Positions 53,335 through 64,000 of a stretch of 64,000 bases of DNA are shown here, piece after piece. Both the position numbers and the translations under genes were made by a program. The notes under the pieces are model-generated. The model ran no database searches. It was not told the DNA's origin and saw only the letters and a program-made list of their open reading frames with translations. Source of the DNA: Tricholomella constricta (taxonomy: Eukaryota; Basidiomycota; Agaricomycetes; Agaricales; Lyophyllaceae); contig JAACJP010000007.1 of assembly GCA_013368375.1 (NCBI GenBank), positions 744,001 to 808,000 on the forward strand. Direction: 5' to 3'. How positions within the stretch are numbered: position 1 is the first letter of the stretch; the number at the start of each line of letters is the position of its first letter.

Positions 53335-53996
53335 ATGTTCGCAAGACAGTGCCAGAATTTTAAAGATATGGAGCTATGCACCATCAGCATGGAAGAATTG
53401 GGTACGAAGATGTGTGATGCTCGTCGCCAGGCCCTTCCCCGACACTTTCTCGCTGCTTCAAGAAGTCTAGGCATCAGGCGGCCAGTTGTCGACCTCTTGG
53501 AAGGATCCATCGAAGAAACAAACATGGCAGCGTGAGTAAATGCTATTGCGCGCAAGTTAACAACATCTTTGCGTTGTGCAGAGAAATGAAACGGGATACA
53601 TGCCGCATATCCTGTTTGATGAGTGTAATAAAAGGTGGCGCTGTGACGAATTCTGCTCTTCGGATGCGGATGTAATTCGAGTGACCGGCTGGGCCGGGCC
53701 GGGCATACACCAGTAACCTTGATTATTTGTTCGCAAGATCAGCGGCGAGAGAAAGAAAGCAGTATCCGACAGCAGAAGACTTGACGAGATGTACTATGGC
53801 TCAGCGCGACACGTTGGCGCAGGCCGAATTTGAAACGCCGATTCGGATGAACGAATTTACACTCAGCGAAGCATTTCACAAGTGTAAGACGTATTCTCCT
53901 TCTCTGAGCTATTTCAACAGTGGTTCAATAGGCACACTGGATATTATTTGCTATCGGATGATGTTTTTCGTTATCGCAAGTACAAGGACATACTGA
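53335..53996 (+). other. Unassigned coding-like fragments
   Basis: Two plus-strand open segments, 53335-53535 (DMELCTISMEELGTKMCDAR, ALPRHFLAASRSLGIRRPVV) and 53727-53996 (PTAEDLTRCTMAQRDTLAQA, EFETPIRMNEFTLSEAFHKC), look like exons by composition. No family is recognised and no reliable splice links them. Confidence 0.3.
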
Positions 53997-54557
53997 AGTA
54001 AGCTTCCAATGCTGCCTCTACGAAAGGTTACGCTAATTTATTTCCAATGGTGAAGGTGTCCTTTCGTACTTCACAAAGTGGACAACTCAGGTTGGAATAT
54101 CACCTATCCCATCGTGATAATTTGGACGCGAACGAGGAGTCAGCATCGACTGATCCTAAGTTGGACTGTATCGCGGCGGCAATACTAATACCTACACAGG
54201 CAATTTCTTGATAATTTGTTCAGGAAATATCGACGCGCTTCATTTTGGCTGGCCCCTTCAGTCTAGTTTACTGACTTGTTGAACAAAAGATGGGTGAGGG
54301 AGCCAAGGATGATACTGCGCGGGAAGCTCCGCCACGGATGCCAAGGAACTGTGGTGCATGTGGCTGTGCAATGAGACCACGCGAGGAATGGCGTTCAAAG
54401 TCACCCACGACCGACTGAGACGACATCGGGGCTCTTCCAGTCTTTGAAGGGCACGACAGTCAGGAAATTGGGTTTTCTTTCGCGCATACATCGACCTGGA
54501 ACACAGAGTTCCAACTCCTCCATTTCCAATACCAGTCCTTGCACCGACTATTAACGA
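53997..54557. other. Promoter-side intergenic region of the IKS1-like gene
   Basis: About 560 bp with no supported gene; it precedes the IKS1-like ATG. Confidence 0.5.
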
Positions 54558-57417
54558 ATGTTTATGTCCGAGCGCAGTGCTCCTCCTTCTCCAAGTCGTG
54601 CTGTGGTCGCTCTATCTCAAGCGGAACCCGAGTGGCAGCCTGTATTTCACGTTTCCAATCAGGTGGTTCTGTACAATCCCACATCTCATGCCCTCTCGAT
54701 TCGCCAATCCAACAACTTCCCAGAGCGGCCCCGCAGCGCATGCCCATACTGCAAACAAAAGCTTCCCCATGACTTCGAACCAGAATCCGAAGTCGACGAC
54801 GACATCGACGCACTGGACTCAGATCCGGCTTACCATTCACGCGCCTCGGACTACTTCCAATTGCTAGCCATCGCGAATGAGACATCATCCAGGCCCTCAA
54901 CTCCGCCGCCGTTGACGCAAGAGCAAAGAAGCACGTTTCCTGCTGAGAAGATGGCTGAAGGGTACTTTAAGGCGTTCTTTCAGGAAGAATACAAGTTGGG
55001 AATGGGCGCGAACGGCTCTGTGTATCTATGCCAGGCGCGTTGTATACATCAACTGCTTATACCCGACCATTGAACCGTACATGCAGCACATGTTGGATGG
55101 AAACCCTCTCGGTATGTACCATATTTGCTCATCGACGCTTTGATGTCTGACATTAGACGTCGTGCCATCAGGTCATTTCGCCGTGAAGAAAATTGCGGTC
55201 GGAGAATCGCACTCGTATCTATTGACTATACTGCGTGAAGTACGTATACATACCCCCTCGGTTCCATTTGTCTCATCTCTATATAGGTTCGGCTTCTCGA
55301 ACGACTTCATCATCCAAATATCATCACATACCAGTGAGCCCTTTGTGAATGACTACTGAAGTCAAGGGCTGAAAACAATCCAGCCATGCTTGGCTGGAGT
55401 CCTGTCAATTTTCAGCTTTCGGTCCCAAAGTCCCCACACTCCAGTGAGTCGACAACCTTCCTACAATATCCACGATATTGACCGTTCAATCTATCAACAG
55501 CGTATTGATGCAATGGGCCGAAGGGGGAAGGTCAGAACCACTGTAGAAACTGTGCTCTGAATACTAACATCACGCCTACTGATAAGCCTCGACGACTTCA
55601 TTGACGTCCGTCTCGGGCGTGCAGCCCAACACATCCATATCGATCCCCTTGCCCAGTTCTCCTTCGATCAGACGTCGTCACACATCAGCAGCACTGAACC
55701 AGGCTCAGAATCAAGCACGCCGATTATGGCAGGGTCGGCGGTGTTACAGGAGTCTCCAATGGGTGACCCACAATCCCGTTCAGCGCGAATTCGCGCTTTT
55801 CGCCAGTTTCAACATGCGTCACCGGCTGAACGAGAACGCATTCGGAGGGAGATGGAGGGAGCGAGGGAGAGGGGTCGGAGTACAACGTTAAAGGCGGTGC
55901 ACCTGCTTGGTGCGGACGAAGTGAAAAGCTTGTTCCAAGATGTAGTCGGCGGTCTGGAGTTCCTTGTAAGTACTTCCTGCTCATGCGAAATCCTTTCTGG
56001 AACGAACATGAATCTATCCAGCACAACAAATCTATCTTGCATCTCGACTTGAAGCCTGGTAACGTACTTTTGACTTGGGATGAGGGGAAACTCATGTATG
56101 CCTCCCGGCCGTTCCGAGAACTCCAATATTTTATTGATTAATCTTTCCTATAAACAGCCCGAGAGCCATGTTGTCTGATTTTGGGACCTCCCGGGATATG
56201 CTTCAAAGCTCCCGCAATCGCAGTGGCAACACCGGAACGTACGCCCCGCTCTTTCCGCTTACCGGACTCTCAAAACTGACTCGGCATAGCCTGGAATATA
56301 CCTCTCCAGAATCGCTACCATCTCCTCTGACCGGTCTACTGCAACAGATTGATTCAAAGGCGGACATGTGGTCCCTCGGCATGATACTGCACAAGCTACT
56401 CTTCTTCAGGCTTCCATACCGTTATGCCTCGAGCGGTGATGCCAATGGGGAGCCCGTCAGTACAGATCGAGAGGGCGACAAGCTTGATCGGCTCGAGAGG
56501 GAGGTTATGTCATATCCTGGGTATGGTGGCTTTTTGTACCCTTTGCGGCTGAGCTTCATATCATTGATAGATTCAAGTCGACATCTGGCTTGGTGACGGC
56601 GTTCGAAGCGCGTCGTTTGCCGAGGTCGTTCTTGGTCTTACTGGAGAGTCTCCTGAGTGTCATCCCTTCAAGTAGGCCATCCTGCGAACGTGTAGCGAAC
56701 GCCATCAAAGAAGGCAGAGTATGTTTTCTGTCTCTTGACGCATATATTCCGATACTCATGATATCAATAAGCTCGATCCTCTGAAGGACGACTTCTTGCG
56801 CCCGAGCACGTCCTCTCTGGGACCCGTAACACTCCGCCGATCCGATCCTGCAGTTTTCGATTCTTTTAGTCAGGCGCAGCAGTTTGGAAATGGGAACTTC
56901 CAGAGTGGAGAGGAGCGTAGTGCTGACGTAGAGGGGGTTGATGATGACGTTGGTCTGACGACGCCGCGGTTGTCGAATGTGGGGATCCCGACGTCCTCAG
57001 TTCTCAATGCCAAAGAGAAGGCGCAATTGTTGGGCCCGCCATCGCCTCTCTCGTTATCAGCAGCGACGAACGGAGCCATGTCGATATTAACCGGGCGCAC
57101 CGCGGAGCCTTTTGGGATAATGCCACGGGTGCTGTGGAAGAGGGCTTTCAAGTCGTGTGTCCTTGTCGCAAAGGTGAGTGGCGGCTTTTCCTATCCCATG
57201 AAGCCTGCCCCATGCGCTTTCTCACTTGTCTGGCCACTAGGTTTCATCAATAGCTTCGTTGTGCTCTAATGCAAATGGCCCGAGAGCTCTTGTGGTCTTT
57301 GTGCTGCTGTTCGCTGCGGTTTTAGATACTGTTCTGGATGGGCTGTGGGTGTCGGTTTTGTTGGCGCTGCTACATGTCGGAGTTGTAGTCGTATATCCAC
57401 AAAATGTCTGTAGATGA
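54558..57417 (+). CDS. IKS1: IKS1-like Ser/Thr protein kinase
   Basis: IKS1 is a fungal Ser/Thr kinase of ill-defined signalling role. The start is MFMSERSAPPSPSR (an ATG two codons later is also possible). The N-terminus shows the family features: WQPVFHVSNQVVLYNPTSHA followed by a CPYCKQKLP zinc-like motif. Kinase motifs: Gly loop YKLGMGANGSVYLCQ, Lys in GHFAVKKIAV, HHPNIITY, LMQWAEGGSLDDFID. A large insertion (about 55630-55930) precedes ILHLDLKPGNVLL, then MLSDFGTSRDM, YTSPESLPSP and SKADMWSLGMILHKLLFFRL. The tail is disordered, then the last two exons encode hydrophobic segments (RALVVFVLLFAAVLDTVLDG, WVSVLLALLHVGVVVVYP), as in IKS1 relatives that end in membrane helices. It ends QNVCR. 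About ten short introns, all with usable GT-AG sites; catalytic residues are present. Confidence 0.9.
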
Positions 57418-57842
57418 CGATTTTTGTTGTATTCCGCGTAACTCTGCAGTGGACATTATCATGAATGAAGAGTTACATGAATTTCTGGACCACCATGATC
57501 AATATTTGTCGGCCCGAGTCTGCTCATTCCATGACCATCATGACTGCGAACACAACCTCCGAAGGACCTGTACAATGTTCATCACCTGCTCGCCCACTGT
57601 AAACCTAACGCGTTTCAAGGCCTTCTCGGCCCGACCCTTCTCGGTTAAAATCCGACATTTCCGGTTTTCCAACGCTAACCTATCAACCAAGATCAGATCG
57701 CGGCTATGCTGCGCTCAGGTATGGGCGCTTGTCACCCCTTCTCGCTTTTCTGCTTGCCAGTTGGATTGCCGTCTCTCTCTGAAGGGTCTCCACCTGCTAT
57801 GCGCCAGCGCCGGCTCGAATATCTCCATAGAACTCGTTTCCG
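57418..57842. other. Intergenic spacer between IKS1-like and NLR-like genes
   Basis: A 425-bp gap between two same-strand genes. A frame at 57404-57865 (153 residues) overlaps it but has no recognised domain and is probably chance; alternatively the NLR-like gene could begin further upstream here. Confidence 0.5.
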
Positions 57843-60800
57843 ATGATCAAGAAGCCAATTGTTGAAACCAAAATTCCTCTGGGTAGTGCCGCGCCATCAA
57901 GTGTACTAATATCAGGTAAGTGCAACTGCGTCAAGTCCATCTGAAGAGCCTTGCACTAATCTGTCCTGTGATACGACACAACAGCAATTGAGGCGGCATT
58001 TCCTGGGCCTGTGAAGGGTGGACCTGTATCTCTGAGGCTTGTTGTGGGTGGACAACCTCCGACGAAGCTCAAGGAAACGTTTGAAGTCAAGGGTACTGCC
58101 ACCCCTGTTAAATGGACCCTCAAGCCCAACCTGTATGGTTTATCGTTCTTGCTCTCACCAAGAACTCATCGAACATCGTGTATAGCTCATTGAAACCGGA
58201 CACGAAGCTTAACATTCAGTTGCGGCAGCGTCACCATTGGCCCAGAAATAGTACGCTCCTGACGGAAAGCTCGATCTCGTTTCAAGATGCGCAGGAGTAC
58301 ATTAGGTCCATGGAGGGGAAACGTAAGTGGTTCTGGGCTTGCTTTGCTGGTTCTTGGATGATGACATGATCTGCCTGACGAACAGCGTACAAGCTTCGCG
58401 AGAAACCAACGATCTTCGTTGAATTCAATACTGTAAGAGAATCAGACGAACTAGCGAGGCAAAGGTCTTCACCTTTGAGCATTACAGCAACATAACGCTT
58501 TCCAAACCGTAATGAACTCGTCCGTTGAGAAGGCACAAGACATCAAGAGTGTTCTCGACCATCTTGGAACGTCCAAGAGATTCCTGGAAACCCTGGTTGG
58601 CTTTAGCGTTGCACTCAGCGAAGTGCGCGGGTCCCAATTTTTTTCGCCGACTTGGTCTGATTACAGTACAAGGTTGATGCCGTCGCCAAAGCGGTCCTGG
58701 CTAGTGTGGAGGTTGTTTATCGGGTATGTATCCTCATTCTCAAAATGTCTCCCGACTTACCGCCATCTCACAACAGAACCTCGACGAACAAGATCAATGT
58801 GACAAGCTCATTCTCGATCTCGCTGATAGTATGGCACGCACGCTCGGCTACATCCAAGATGTGGGACAGTTTGCGAGAGTCTATCAGCTGAAGCGATCTA
58901 TAGAAGAGGTAACACCGTTGATGGAGGACACCGCCAACTTCATCCTGATGTTCACTAATCGCTCGAACAGAGGTACGTACATCGAAACCTCCACATGGAC
59001 ACCTCAGTTTACACATGTGCTCACTAGCGGGATTCGTTCACTCCTGGCGTGATCGAGATCAAGTTGACGAGCTCGCTCAGAGATATACCAAGTTCAAAGA
59101 TCAATTTGATCGTGGCCTCGCTGTCCAATCTGGCACAAATCTGGAGATGATACTCGAAAACATAGGTCTGTCCGCGCATTTTAGTTTTCGTCTCATGGTT
59201 GAACACAACAACCTGCAGCTTCTGCGAAGGGCGATGAACTTCTCACGCAACTGAAGCCACCGGGGCTGGACAATGGGACGCCTATGGGTGAATGCATGCG
59301 GGGAACTCGAGAAGATATCATGAAAACTATTGACGCGTGGATCGACAACTTTGATGCCCCAAATATCCTTTGGGTACGCGGTTTTCCAGGCGTAGGCAAA
59401 TCTGCTATTGCTTCTTCTCTGGTGGCACGCATACGCGAGTCACACAGGCTAGGATCCAGCTTTGTTTTTGAGCGGTCGAAGTCGACCGTCACGACGGCAT
59501 CTGCCTTGTGGAGAAAAGTCGCATATGACCTTGCCCGTGCATATCCTACTGTGCAGAACGTAGTGGTGACTAAGTTGGACGAAGAGATAGTCCAGCCGGG
59601 GTCGTCGAGCGTCAAGATGCTGTTTCGCAACTTAATCGAGGAATCATTGAACAAGAGCAATGACATACCCCTGGGACGACTTCCAGTGGTTGTAATCGAC
59701 GCTCTGGACGAATGCGGTGGCCTTGATGGACGCCTTTCAGCGGACCGCGTCGCGCTCCTACAATCACTAAAGCTGTGGTCCCGGCTTCCATCCCGCTTCA
59801 AGCTTGTGGTGACTAGTCGGATCGAGGACGACATCCTTCGAGTCCTCTCCCCAATCTGTTCCTCCATTGATATCTCATCAGGTACCACCGTCGGACACCA
59901 GGCATCCGACGACATTCGATTGTTTCTCAGATCGAGGTTCTCAAAGATCGCGAGAAACTATTCTAATTCATTAGAAAGCTCCTGGCCGGGAGACAAGGTC
60001 ATTGACGAACTGACCACCCGAGCGGCTGGGCTTTTTATCTGGGCCAAAACGGCGATTGACTTCATTGACGCTGGGGAGCCGGGAGAACAGTTGCTACAGG
60101 TCTTGAAAGGGGGAACTGGTCTTGCCGACGTTACAACGCTCTACACCCATATCCTCAATACGTCATTCAAACATCCATCTCAAGAGGTCCTTCACTCATT
60201 CCGACTATTGATCGGTTCGACGATTTTGGCAAAGGTTCCCCTCCATCACACAGAATATATCGACCTTCTCAAGATTCAGCCTACAATGCTCGATTTCATT
60301 CGCAATAGCCTTCAATCCGTCATGGATGAAGGAGACACTCTTCGCTTCACCCATCATTCCTTTGTTGACTTCTTGATCGACCCGGAGAAGTGTCCACAAC
60401 GCTTCTTGATTGACGAGGAGACTCAGCAGCTGGTCCTTACTCGTGCATGTTTACAGGCCATGAAATCCTGCCTTCGCTTCAACATTTGTGGGTTAGAGTC
60501 ATCACACATTCGAAATGATGGTGTCCTTGACCTGGATGCGCGAATAAAAAAGTTCATTCCGTCACATGTTTCCTACGCTTGCCGTTTCTGGGTCGATCAT
60601 TTGGAGGAGTCAATTTTCGGGCCTAGCATCGTCGAAGAAGTGGGCAATTTTCTAAACGAGAGTTTCCTTTATTGGCTTGAGGCTCTGAGCCTCTTGAAGA
60701 AACTGAACGTCGTGGTTCCTTCCCTATGGTCCCTGATGAATTGGCTTCCGGTAAGCAACCATCCTCGCATAGGTCTGATGACATAATTTTGACACCGTAT

Positions 60801-63197
60801 GTCAAGGATCATACAAATGAGCTCTACGCGTTCGCAAAGGATGCGATCAAGTTCATGGCTGCGTTTCGTCCTGTTATCGCGCAGAGCGTCCCTCATATCT
60901 ATCTATCTGTATTGCCTTTTGCGCCTCGGAATTCCTTCGTATATCGACGATACTCGCGACGCTTCTGCAAAACCCTGACGCTCCAATCGGGCGAAGTGGC
61001 CGACTGGCCTGCCATTCAGTACATAGCTGAAGGGCACACAAACACCGTCTGCTCCGTTACATTCTCGCGGAACGGAAAATGCTTCGCGTCAGGATCGAAC
61101 GACAACACTGTCCGTATATGGGACACGGAGACTGGCAGTTTGATTGCGGGACCATTCAGGGGTCACAGGGACAGTGTTAATTCAGTTGCGTTTTCGCATG
61201 ATGATACGCTCGTAGTCTCTGGGTCAAGCGACATGAATGTGCGGGTCTGGGATGTGGAAACTGGGGACATAGTTTCCGGGGAGTTCAAGGGCCACAGTCA
61301 AGGTATCTCATCAGTCGCGTTCTCCGAAGACGGTAGACGTGTCGTATCGGGCTCAGAAGACAAGACGATTCGATTATGGGATGTGGACACTGCAAAAGTC
61401 GTACTTCCTCCATTCGTCGGTCATCAAGACGCGGTCACCTCTGTCGTTTTCTCCCCTAATCAGCGGCACATCGTCTCCGGCTCCCATGATAGATCAATCA
61501 TTGTTTGGGATGCAAAGACTGGACAGAAGGTCGCTGGGCCGTTAATTGGCCATGCTGCCAGAATAAGCTCGATAGCCTTTTCACCCGATGGAACTCGGCT
61601 TGCTTCGGGATCAGGAGATTGGACGGTCGTTATTTGGGATGTGGCGACATGGACACCTCTTGGGGAACCACTGGCAGAGCACATCGACGTTGTGACTTCT
61701 GTTGCTTTCTCCCCAGATGGAAAGAAAGTCGCTTCCGGTTCACAGGATGAGACCATCCGTATTTGGGACGTACAAACTGGGAAGGTGAGCTCAGGCCCCT
61801 TTCGAGGCCACTCGGACCGTGTCGCTTCGGTCGCATTTTCCTGGGATGGCAGGCGCGTTGCATCGGCATCTTACGACAAAACAATTCGCGTTTGGGACAC
61901 AGCGGCTCGAAATACGTCTGATTCGATCAATTATGGGTCATTCGCAGCGCATGAGGACGGCGTAAACGCCGTAGCTTTTTCTCCCGATGGGTCGTACATT
62001 GCCTCTGGATCGGACGATTTGACAGTGAGAATATGGGATGCAAACACAGGCATTGCGAAGTCAGAACCGTTTCGTGGACATACCAGCTTCATCGACTGCA
62101 TCGCCATTTGCCCTGATTCTCGAAGTGTCGCGTCAGGTTCCGACGATGCAAACATTTTCGTGTGGGAGGTGAAAACTGGCATCGTCATGGCTCAGTTTTT
62201 GGGACACAAAGCTGGTGTAACTTCTGTCGCCTTTTCGCCCGACTGTACTCGGGTCGCTTCGAGCTCGTACGACAAGACCGTTCGGATCTGGGATATGACG
62301 ACAGGGGAGGCTATCCACCAACCTTTTATTGGTCATGCCGGATGGGTAACCTCCGTCGCCTTCTCACCAGATGGCAAATGTGTTGCTTCAGGTTCCTATG
62401 ATGACAAAATTATGTTGTGGGACCCCCAAACAGGTACACCGGTCTCGGAGCCATTTTTAGGCCCCAAAAATGGCATAAATTGCATTGCCTTCTCGCCGAG
62501 CGGAAAACACATCGCCTCTGGGTCGGGCAACGACATCCGTATCTGGGATATCGGGACGCGCCAAACGACGTCGACATTTTCTGGGCATACCAACTTGGTC
62601 GTCTCTCTGTCTTACTCCCCTGACGGGAAGTTCCTTGCGTCCAGTTCGGACGACGAGACTATACGGATTTGGGACGTGGAAAATGGTGTGCTTGCTCAAG
62701 AGCCATTGGAGGGCCACAGTGGTGGCGTTGACTCGGTGGCGTTCTCGCCAGACGGGCAAAGCATCGTGTCTGGATCCGAGGATGAATCGATTCGTGTGTG
62801 GTCGGTGGACAAGTACCGCGAAATCGCGTCTTTCGGAATCATGGAACAACAGCTTGCGGATGACTGGAAATTGCAGAATGGCTGGGTCGTTAGTTCAGAT
62901 GGCTCACTAATGTTCTGGGTGCCGCCGTGGAATCGAGCTGGACTTTGGTACCCGAGGAACACCACCGTCATTGCCGAACTCCCTACGAAACTCAACTTCG
63001 GCCAGTTCGTCTATGGGTCTTCCTGGCAGACGTGTCGTGATAGTCTAGGTATGCCGATCTCCATGCCTGTCCTTAAGGATAAGACGGTTCGTTGCCTCAC
63101 ACGGAATTCACAGCCAATGGATCTACTCGATAGAGCCTCTCAAGGGATCCTCACTTCTGGCCGCCTAGGAAGATTGACGGCGACTTCGAAGCTATGA
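57843..63197 (+). CDS. NLR-like protein: C2-like, helical, NACHT and 14 WD40 repeats
   Basis: NACHT-WD40 proteins are fungal NOD-like receptors (HET-E/NWD type) implicated in non-self recognition and programmed cell death. The start MIKKPIVETKIPLGSAAPSS joins over an intron to a C2-like domain (AIEAAFPGPVKGGPVSLRLV, EVKGTATPVKWTLKPNL). One base appears lost or gained near 58127-58140, since the C2 text continues in another frame (FIVLALTKNSSNIVYSSLKP). Helical exons follow (58490-59260). NACHT: GFPGVGKSAIASSL (Walker A) and VVVIDALDECGG (Walker B), with LPSRFKLVVTSRIEDDILR and ILNTSFKHPSQEVLHSFRLL. After an intron at about 60750, 14 WD40 repeats (61029-62830) form probably two seven-blade propellers, closed by the tail NGWVVSSDGSLMFWVPPWNR. 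Other introns fit GT-AG rules. Apart from the frameshift the gene is intact. Confidence 0.9.
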
Positions 63198-63503
63198 ACA
63201 GCTCTGCGATGCGTGCGTTGCATGCATCTGCCGCCGGGTATTCACTGATTACTTTCGGGTATGGCACATGAAAGCCCTGGGCTCTCACTGTGATGTCGAT
63301 TATATTGAGATGCTACGTAGGTCTTTGTAAATTAGGCGAGCTCATCGGCGTGGGTGGATGGGTGGATGGTAAATATTTTCATCTACATCATATGTAACGA
63401 GTGGCCACTTGTACTTTCAAGCAATCGAACCTTGGTAAGTAGGACTGATCAACGAGCCGTGAGTAAGGCTAAATTTAGTCGGATCTCTCATTCTGCAACG
63501 GCC
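63198..63503. other. Intergenic spacer
   Basis: About 300 bp between the NLR-like stop and the next plus-strand ATG; it contains a short GGGTGGATG repeat near 63348-63370. No gene seen. Confidence 0.5.
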
Positions 63504-64000
63504 ATGTCGACTCCAATAAGTCGATTGGTAATTGCCCTCAACCTCTCCGATGTCTCCAGTGAAGAAGTATTGCTCGCGATACTCTGATCTACCAATCCTT
63601 GACAAGTCTAACAAATTAGGAACTTGGACTCTCGATTGTGGCTCTCCTTACTTTGGCAGCGGCTCATGACAGCAAATCCGAAATACCACTGTCCAGAATA
63701 GCTCATGAAATTTCACAAACCGGGGCCGCATCCCTGCTCGTCTGTATGGACCATGCTTTGCATAGATGATGCTAAAGAATACTTCAGGACCCCCTCAACA
63801 CGCTTCCGATTCTATTATCCTGCAGGGATCCGTCTGCGAGAGAGATCCTGTATTTGATGGGAGAATGTAGCTCGGCAAAGGAGGTGGTGATAGCGATTCA
63901 AGAGGCCATGGAACGTCTCGAATCCGCGCTGGAAGGGGATGACGAAAATGATGAGCTCGACACCCAGACGCTTTCTTGTTCAACGCAGCTTACGATCTTG
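63504..64000 (+). CDS. Partial gene, possibly YAP-binding/Ybp2-glomulin family
   Basis: The first exon starts MSTPISRLVIALNLSDVSSE and ends at GTATTG near 63566. After a 53-bp intron the frame reads ELGLSIVALLTLAAAHDSKS and SRIAHEISQTGAASLL. A second intron (donor GTCTGT, acceptor ACTTCAG near 63792) leads to DPLNTLPILLSCRDPSAREI, LYLMGECSSAKEVVIAIQEA and an acidic stretch (ALEGDDENDELD) that runs off the window. The alpha-helical pattern and the SAKEVVIAIQEA motif recall the YAP1-binding/Ybp2 kinetochore (glomulin-like) family, but this is a weak, memory-based suggestion. The 3' part is missing from the window. Confidence 0.6.

Overview
The window looks like nuclear DNA of a filamentous basidiomycete, probably an agaricomycete (mushroom-forming fungus). 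The evidence is short introns (about 45-105 bp) in almost every gene, compact genes on both strands, and families typical of that class: a FunK1-type kinase, a C2/NACHT/WD40 NLR-like protein, a TKL kinase with a long disordered N-terminus and a DUF7137-type membrane protein. No rRNA, tRNA, CRISPR array, plasmid or virus feature was recognised. All gene models are manual splices read from the sequence without transcript data, so exon edges are approximate unless a coordinate is given.

Layout. 0.3-3.9 kb (-): NF-X1-type RING/zinc-finger/R3H regulator. 3.9-9.4 kb: gene-poor, with unrecognised possible exons and a complete 647-bp MITE with an 8-bp target duplication. 9.4-10.1 kb (-): DUF7137-like membrane protein. 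11.2-13.8 kb (+): Ser/Pro/Arg-rich disordered protein whose frame is broken by one TAG. 14.2-16.8 kb (+): MFS drug-type transporter. 17.2-18.4 kb (-): PEX13. 18.7-19.5 kb (-): ERG2 sterol isomerase. 20.5-23.1 kb (+): TKL kinase. 23.8-26.1 kb (-): bestrophin-like anion channel. 27.9-30.3 kb (-): fimbrin. 30.9-37 kb (-): a partial copy of the STN1 3' end, a FunK1-type kinase gene, then full-length STN1 with a telomere-like motif upstream. 37.2-37.9 kb: a pogo/Tc1-like MITE with TA duplication. 38.9-43.3 kb (-): very large coiled-coil protein with a C-terminal J-like domain. 43.3-46.4 kb: gene-poor with diverged direct repeats. 46.5-50.4 kb (+): coiled-coil/low-complexity protein with an acidic-Trp motif array. 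50.4-54.5 kb: gene-poor with unassigned coding-like fragments. 54.6-57.4 kb (+): IKS1-like kinase. 57.8-63.2 kb (+): NLR-like NACHT protein with 14 WD40 repeats. 63.5-64.0 kb (+): start of another gene, cut by the window edge.

Most identifiable genes are conserved housekeeping genes: peroxisome import, ergosterol synthesis, actin bundling, telomere capping, ion transport and signalling. They do not form one pathway or cluster. The accessory signals are the two MITEs, the STN1 partial duplication flanking the FunK1 gene, and the NLR. I did not find an obvious new multi-gene system. The least explained items are the acidic-Trp repeat protein, the STN1 tail duplication that stays open in frame, and the unassigned fragments at 3.9-5.0, 51.2-52.2 and 53.3-54.0 kb.
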